Positions 60,601 through 64,000 of a DNA stretch of 64,000 nt are shown in pieces. Source of the DNA: Epinephelus fuscoguttatus. Its lineage: Eukaryota; Chordata; Actinopteri; Perciformes; Serranidae. The DNA lies in NCBI RefSeq assembly GCF_011397635.1, contig NC_064763.1, forward strand, positions 25,185,437 to 25,249,436, read 5' to 3'. Position 1 is the first letter of the stretch; every line of letters starts with the position of its first letter. Below the pieces are notes generated by a model, which worked only from the letters and a program-made list of their open reading frames with translations, was not told the DNA's origin and did no database searches. Made by a program: the position numbers and the translations under genes.

Positions 60601-63284
60601 TCAGGCGCGCAGCTCTTTCTTGGAGTGTGGCTTGTTTCCCAGCAGGGCATCAATCTCGGTAATGGTTTGAGGGGTCATTTGGGATAAAATCTGCAAGAAT
60701 GGAGAAATCAGTTTAAAGTGTGATCTGATATGTTTTTCGTCAGTTTTTGTCACTTTGAATTGCACACAGAGTAGCGTATCTAATGGTTCAAACGACTATG
60801 GTTCAGTATGTCAGGCAGGATTATTAATGTGGGAGGAAAAAAGGGAAGAAGCTCTACCCGTAGGGCACCCAGGTTCTCAAGTAGCTGGTCTGTATTAGAA
60901 ACACCCAGAAGTACTGAGCTGACTCCCTCACTGCGCAGACACCAGGCTGCAAAAAAGAGACAAAACCAGTGCTCAGTTAAAAGTGAATAATACTAGTGAT
61001 AACCACAGGAAAGTGAACATATTGGGATTATAGTATTTAAAATTAAACACACTGGAATCTGACCTTAGATTAGATGACCAAATATGCTTTGGTCTACTAC
61101 TCAAATTAGTTTATAGTAGACAGGCCAGAATACATGGTGGACAAACCATGCTTGCTAAACAATAATTAAACACTGTTAATTAAACATGAAAAAGGGGAAA
61201 ATGTCATGTTATAAAAGCTTTAGTTGGTAACTTTCATAAAAACAACTTTTTGTCACATTCGCTGAAACTGTTACTATATTTACACAGTAGTATACGAGAC
61301 AGATTCATTCATTCATTTTCTGTAACCGCTTATCCTGTTAGGGGTTGCTGGGAGGCTGGAGCCTATCCCAGCTGACACTGGGCGAGAGGCAGGGTACACC
61401 CTGTACAGGATGCCAGACTATCACAGGGCTGACACATAGAGACAAACAACCATTCATGCTCACATTTACACCTACGGACAATTTAGAGTCACCAATTAAC
61501 CTGCATGTCTTTGGACTGTGGGAGGAAGTACACGGAGAAAACCCACAGTGACACGGGGAAACATGCAAACTCCACACAGAAGGGCTCCCCCACCCTGGGG
61601 TTCGAATCAGGAAACCTCTTGCTGTGAGGTGACCATGCTAACACTAAAATATGTTTCTGAAAACATTTGAGGTTAGAAATAAACAATGCAGTAACCGAAT
61701 CTGGATTCACATTTAATCAGAGCTGACAGTTTGACTGCAAACTAACAGTGATTGACATGATTGACAGCTGCATTAGAGACTCCACAGCTCTTAGCTCCTT
61801 GGCTGGTTGTTTCTGCTGTGCCATGGTGGATTCTAGCAAATGCCATTAGAGGCAGTAGGAAGAGGAGGAGGGACATGATTTTTCAAGGACTATCTGTCAC
61901 ATGTACTTCTTTCAGAGACAGTTTTAGAAAATATGACCCAAAGTTCATTGAAGTTACCAACTGAAGCTTTAAATACTGAGCGATATCAGTGATACCCAAA
62001 GAAAAGGGGACATATACGAATTTGAATTATTTAGCAGCAATCAGAAATTTAACAGTGTCAAATGGCCAAATTAAACACGTATCTACCAAAAATATTTGAG
62101 TAGGGATTTTGGCCTATAATCAGATGACCAAATACACTTTGATCTACTAACCAAAGCAGTACATTTTATAGTAGACAGGCAGGATACATGGTGAAAAAAC
62201 ATGCTTTCTAAACAATAAATAAACACTACTGATTAAACATAAAGATAGATAGAAAAGTCATGTTATTGACTCATAAGGTGATCTATCAGTGGTAAAGTGG
62301 TTGCAAATACAGAGAACATTTATGTGAAGCACTAAATCTGTGACCTAACTTTCTCTTTGCACAATCAATCAAAGAACTTTTATGTGTGGAATAAGTGAAC
62401 AAACACTTTGAATCAATAGTTTTGTGGCTAAAAACATTTAAGATTTGAAACAAAATCTAAAACAGTTCAGTTTTCACTGCACTGACACAACTGTAAAATC
62501 AAGTCTCTGTATGTCTACACTATGCAGTCATGATATTTGCCTGGGTCATACCTATGGCTAACTGTGCAGCAGTGCAGCCCAGTCTGTCTGCCATAGAAAC
62601 AGTAGATGGCCTGCATAATCTCTGCAAGTCATAAGCATCATATTAAAATAAATCTTTTGATCACTTTGATCAGGCAATTGATTGCAGCAAACAAGAGTCA
62701 TCATTTCAAACATCAGACTGACCTTCCATTGGGCTGTTAACATCGTTTCTGTTGGCAAAAACGATGTCCACATAATCTAGCTGGAGTCTTGATAAGGTCA
62801 TCCTCAAACCTGTCATAAAGAAAGGTCAGTGATTAGACCTCACATCGCTGTCATAAAGACCAAGAGTCAACAGCAACAACACCAGGAGGCTGCACACTTG
62901 AGTGACTACACACAGCTCACCACACAGACAGAAACAAAATGTGTGGTTACCGATCAGCATTGGTGCCATAATCTGACAGTGTTAAATGTATAAAGAGTGA
63001 GCTTTTACCATGATTTCCATGGCACTCCAGCGTGATGTTCCCCAGTACATGGCCATGCCCTGGTTTATTACAAACGTCATGGCCCGTACAATCTCTGCAA
63101 GTCACAGTATAAAGCATCATATTAAAATAAATCTTTTGATCACTTTAAGGCAATTGATTGCAGCAAACAAGAGTCATCATTTCACAACATAGCTGACCTT
63201 CCATTGGGCTGTTAACATCGTTTCTGTTGGCAAAAACGATGTCCACATAATCTAGCTGGAGTCTTGATAAGGATCCTCTTAAAC
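60601..63284 (-). CDS. kcnab3: Voltage-gated K+ channel beta subunit (KCNAB3-like), 3' part, rearranged
   Basis: Kv-beta subunits are aldo-keto-reductase-fold proteins that bind NADPH and the cytoplasmic side of Kv1 channels. Recognised minus-strand exons, 5' to 3': 63198-63284 ([21 protein letters not shown]), 63009-63094 ([18 protein letters not shown]), an exon ending at 62552 ([14 protein letters not shown]), 60858-60946 ([18 protein letters not shown]) and 60601-60690 ([14 protein letters not shown], stop). The C-terminal wording [13 protein letters not shown] and GNKPHSKK favours KCNAB3 over KCNAB1/2. The N-terminal half is beyond the window edge. The exons for the middle of the barrel (EAYSVARQFN through GAMTWSPLACG in the family) are not found between 63009 and 62552. 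Instead there is a second copy of the first exon at 62723-62809. As it stands the gene cannot be read through. Confidence 0.8.
61305..61640. repeat. Common teleost dispersed repeat in a kcnab3 intron
   Basis: From 'tctgtaaccgcttatcctgttaggggttgc' through 'gacaatttagagtcaccaattaacctgcatg' to 'ggggttcgaatcaggaaacctcttgctgtgagg', a very widespread teleost repeat with a B-box-like word near its end. Confidence 0.7.
62552..62890 (-). other. Copy A of a tandemly duplicated kcnab3 exon block
   Basis: Copy A (62590-62890) repeats copy B (63085-63375) at high identity: one exon, its introns and flanks. Exon A2, 62723-62809, is the same length as B2 (87 bases) but reads [11 protein letters not shown] where B2 reads the canonical [11 protein letters not shown]. 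Beyond 'cttgcagagattatgcaggccat' identity stops abruptly and the DNA becomes the unrelated [10 protein letters not shown] exon. A2 accepts phase 1, while B1 ends in phase 0. Confidence 0.8.
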
Positions 63285-63379
63285 CTGTCATAAAGTAAGG
63301 TCAGTGATTAGACCTCGTCATCGCTGTCATAAAAGACCAAGAGTCAACAGCAACAACACCAGGAGGCTGCACACAATGT

Positions 63380-63830
63380 GAGAGCTAAATGCTAACATTA
63401 GCATGCTAACATGCTCACTATGAAGATGTTTATGTCTAGTATATACAGTGTTTATATAAAATAACATAGTTATTGTTGCCAGGAGGGGGGCATGGACATG
63501 ATTAGCCCAAAGTACAGTTAAAGCTGATGGAAATGTCTTTAATTCTGCAGGTATTTGTAAACCAAAGTAGTTGGCAAAAACATGTTGACCTGATGACGGC
63601 AGTGGATGAAAAGTAAAGGGATCACCAAAGAGAATTCATTCATTCATCCTACGGGGAACATGAATGTTTGTACCAAATTTAATGGCAATTCACTGAAGGA
63701 AAAGTCATTTGACCACCAAAGTCATTAGGATTCGTCGTCTAGGAATCAAAACTCTGTACAAAACTTCATGGAAATCAATCCATAGTTGCTGAGATGTGAG
63801 CATATCTATGTTCCCCAGCTCAGTGTCCTC
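63380..63830 (+). repeat. Common teleost dispersed repeat
   Basis: 'gctaacattagcatgctaacatgctcac', then 'atcaccaaag', 'tacggggaacatgaatgtttgtaccaaatttaatgg' and 'acaaaacttcatggaaatcaatccatagttgctgagat' form a tandem-like unit of an abundant teleost repeat. It lies immediately beyond the duplicated kcnab3 block. Confidence 0.65.
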
Positions 63831-64000
63831 TTAAAATGACTCATTAAGGAGATCTTTCAAAGGTTTTCATTTTTTTTTAGCCCAGGTCAAATTGTCAGTG
63901 TATGCTTTCCTGGGTCAGTATGTTGAAATCACCTACCAGCAGCTTATAGCCTGCTAATGTTATATTCTTTGGAAGCTATGCCCTCAAATTTGCAGGAAAG

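Noticed and set aside
1-64000. CRISPR arrays, bacterial operons, phage or other prokaryotic systems
   Set aside because: None seen. Tandem repeats here are microsatellites or degraded elements, and all genes are spliced vertebrate genes.

Overview
The window is vertebrate nuclear DNA, almost certainly a ray-finned (percomorph-like) teleost. Genes are split by GT-AG introns, the gene-poor DNA is AT-rich and full of TIR elements, SINEs and LINE tails of the kind common in teleosts, and every recognised protein is a vertebrate orthologue. All calls come from reading translations, splice sites and inverted repeats by eye; no database search was run.

Layout, left to right. (1) 1-3222, + strand: last four exons of mepce, the 7SK snRNA capping methyltransferase, with its 5' part off the window. 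(2) 3.2-11.8 kb: gene-free, with a 310-bp hAT-type MITE and a LINE 3' end. (3) 11849-12418, - strand: a complete three-exon beta-defensin. (4) 15976-22431, + strand: complete seven-exon spag7 behind a TATA-less promoter with NRF1-like and YY1-like motifs. (5) 25295-31499, + strand: complete eleven-exon chordin-like gene (chrdl2) with three VWC domains and one GC-AG intron. (6) 31.5-43.8 kb: a 12-kb gene desert of repeats, including a perfect 36-bp-arm palindrome and a 172-bp TTAA foldback element. (7) 43787-51112, - strand: complete seventeen-exon xrra1 (leucine-rich repeats). (8) 52153-53477, + strand: a NEU3-type ganglioside sialidase, head-to-head with xrra1 and carrying a predicted N-myristoylation start. 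(9) 54.7-60.6 kb: repeats, no gene seen. (10) 60601-63284, - strand: 3' part of a voltage-gated K+ channel beta subunit (KCNAB3-like), with a tandemly duplicated exon block that cannot be spliced in frame.

chrdl2, xrra1 and neu3 keep the order of human 11q13.4 (CHRDL2-RNF169-XRRA1-SPCS2-NEU3), but RNF169 and SPCS2 are not seen between them. No operon-like cooperation is expected; the genes are individually transcribed. The clearest candidates for novelty are the myristoylation motif on neu3, the rearranged kcnab exons, the GC-AG intron of chrdl2, and a set of TTAA-flanked elements inside introns.
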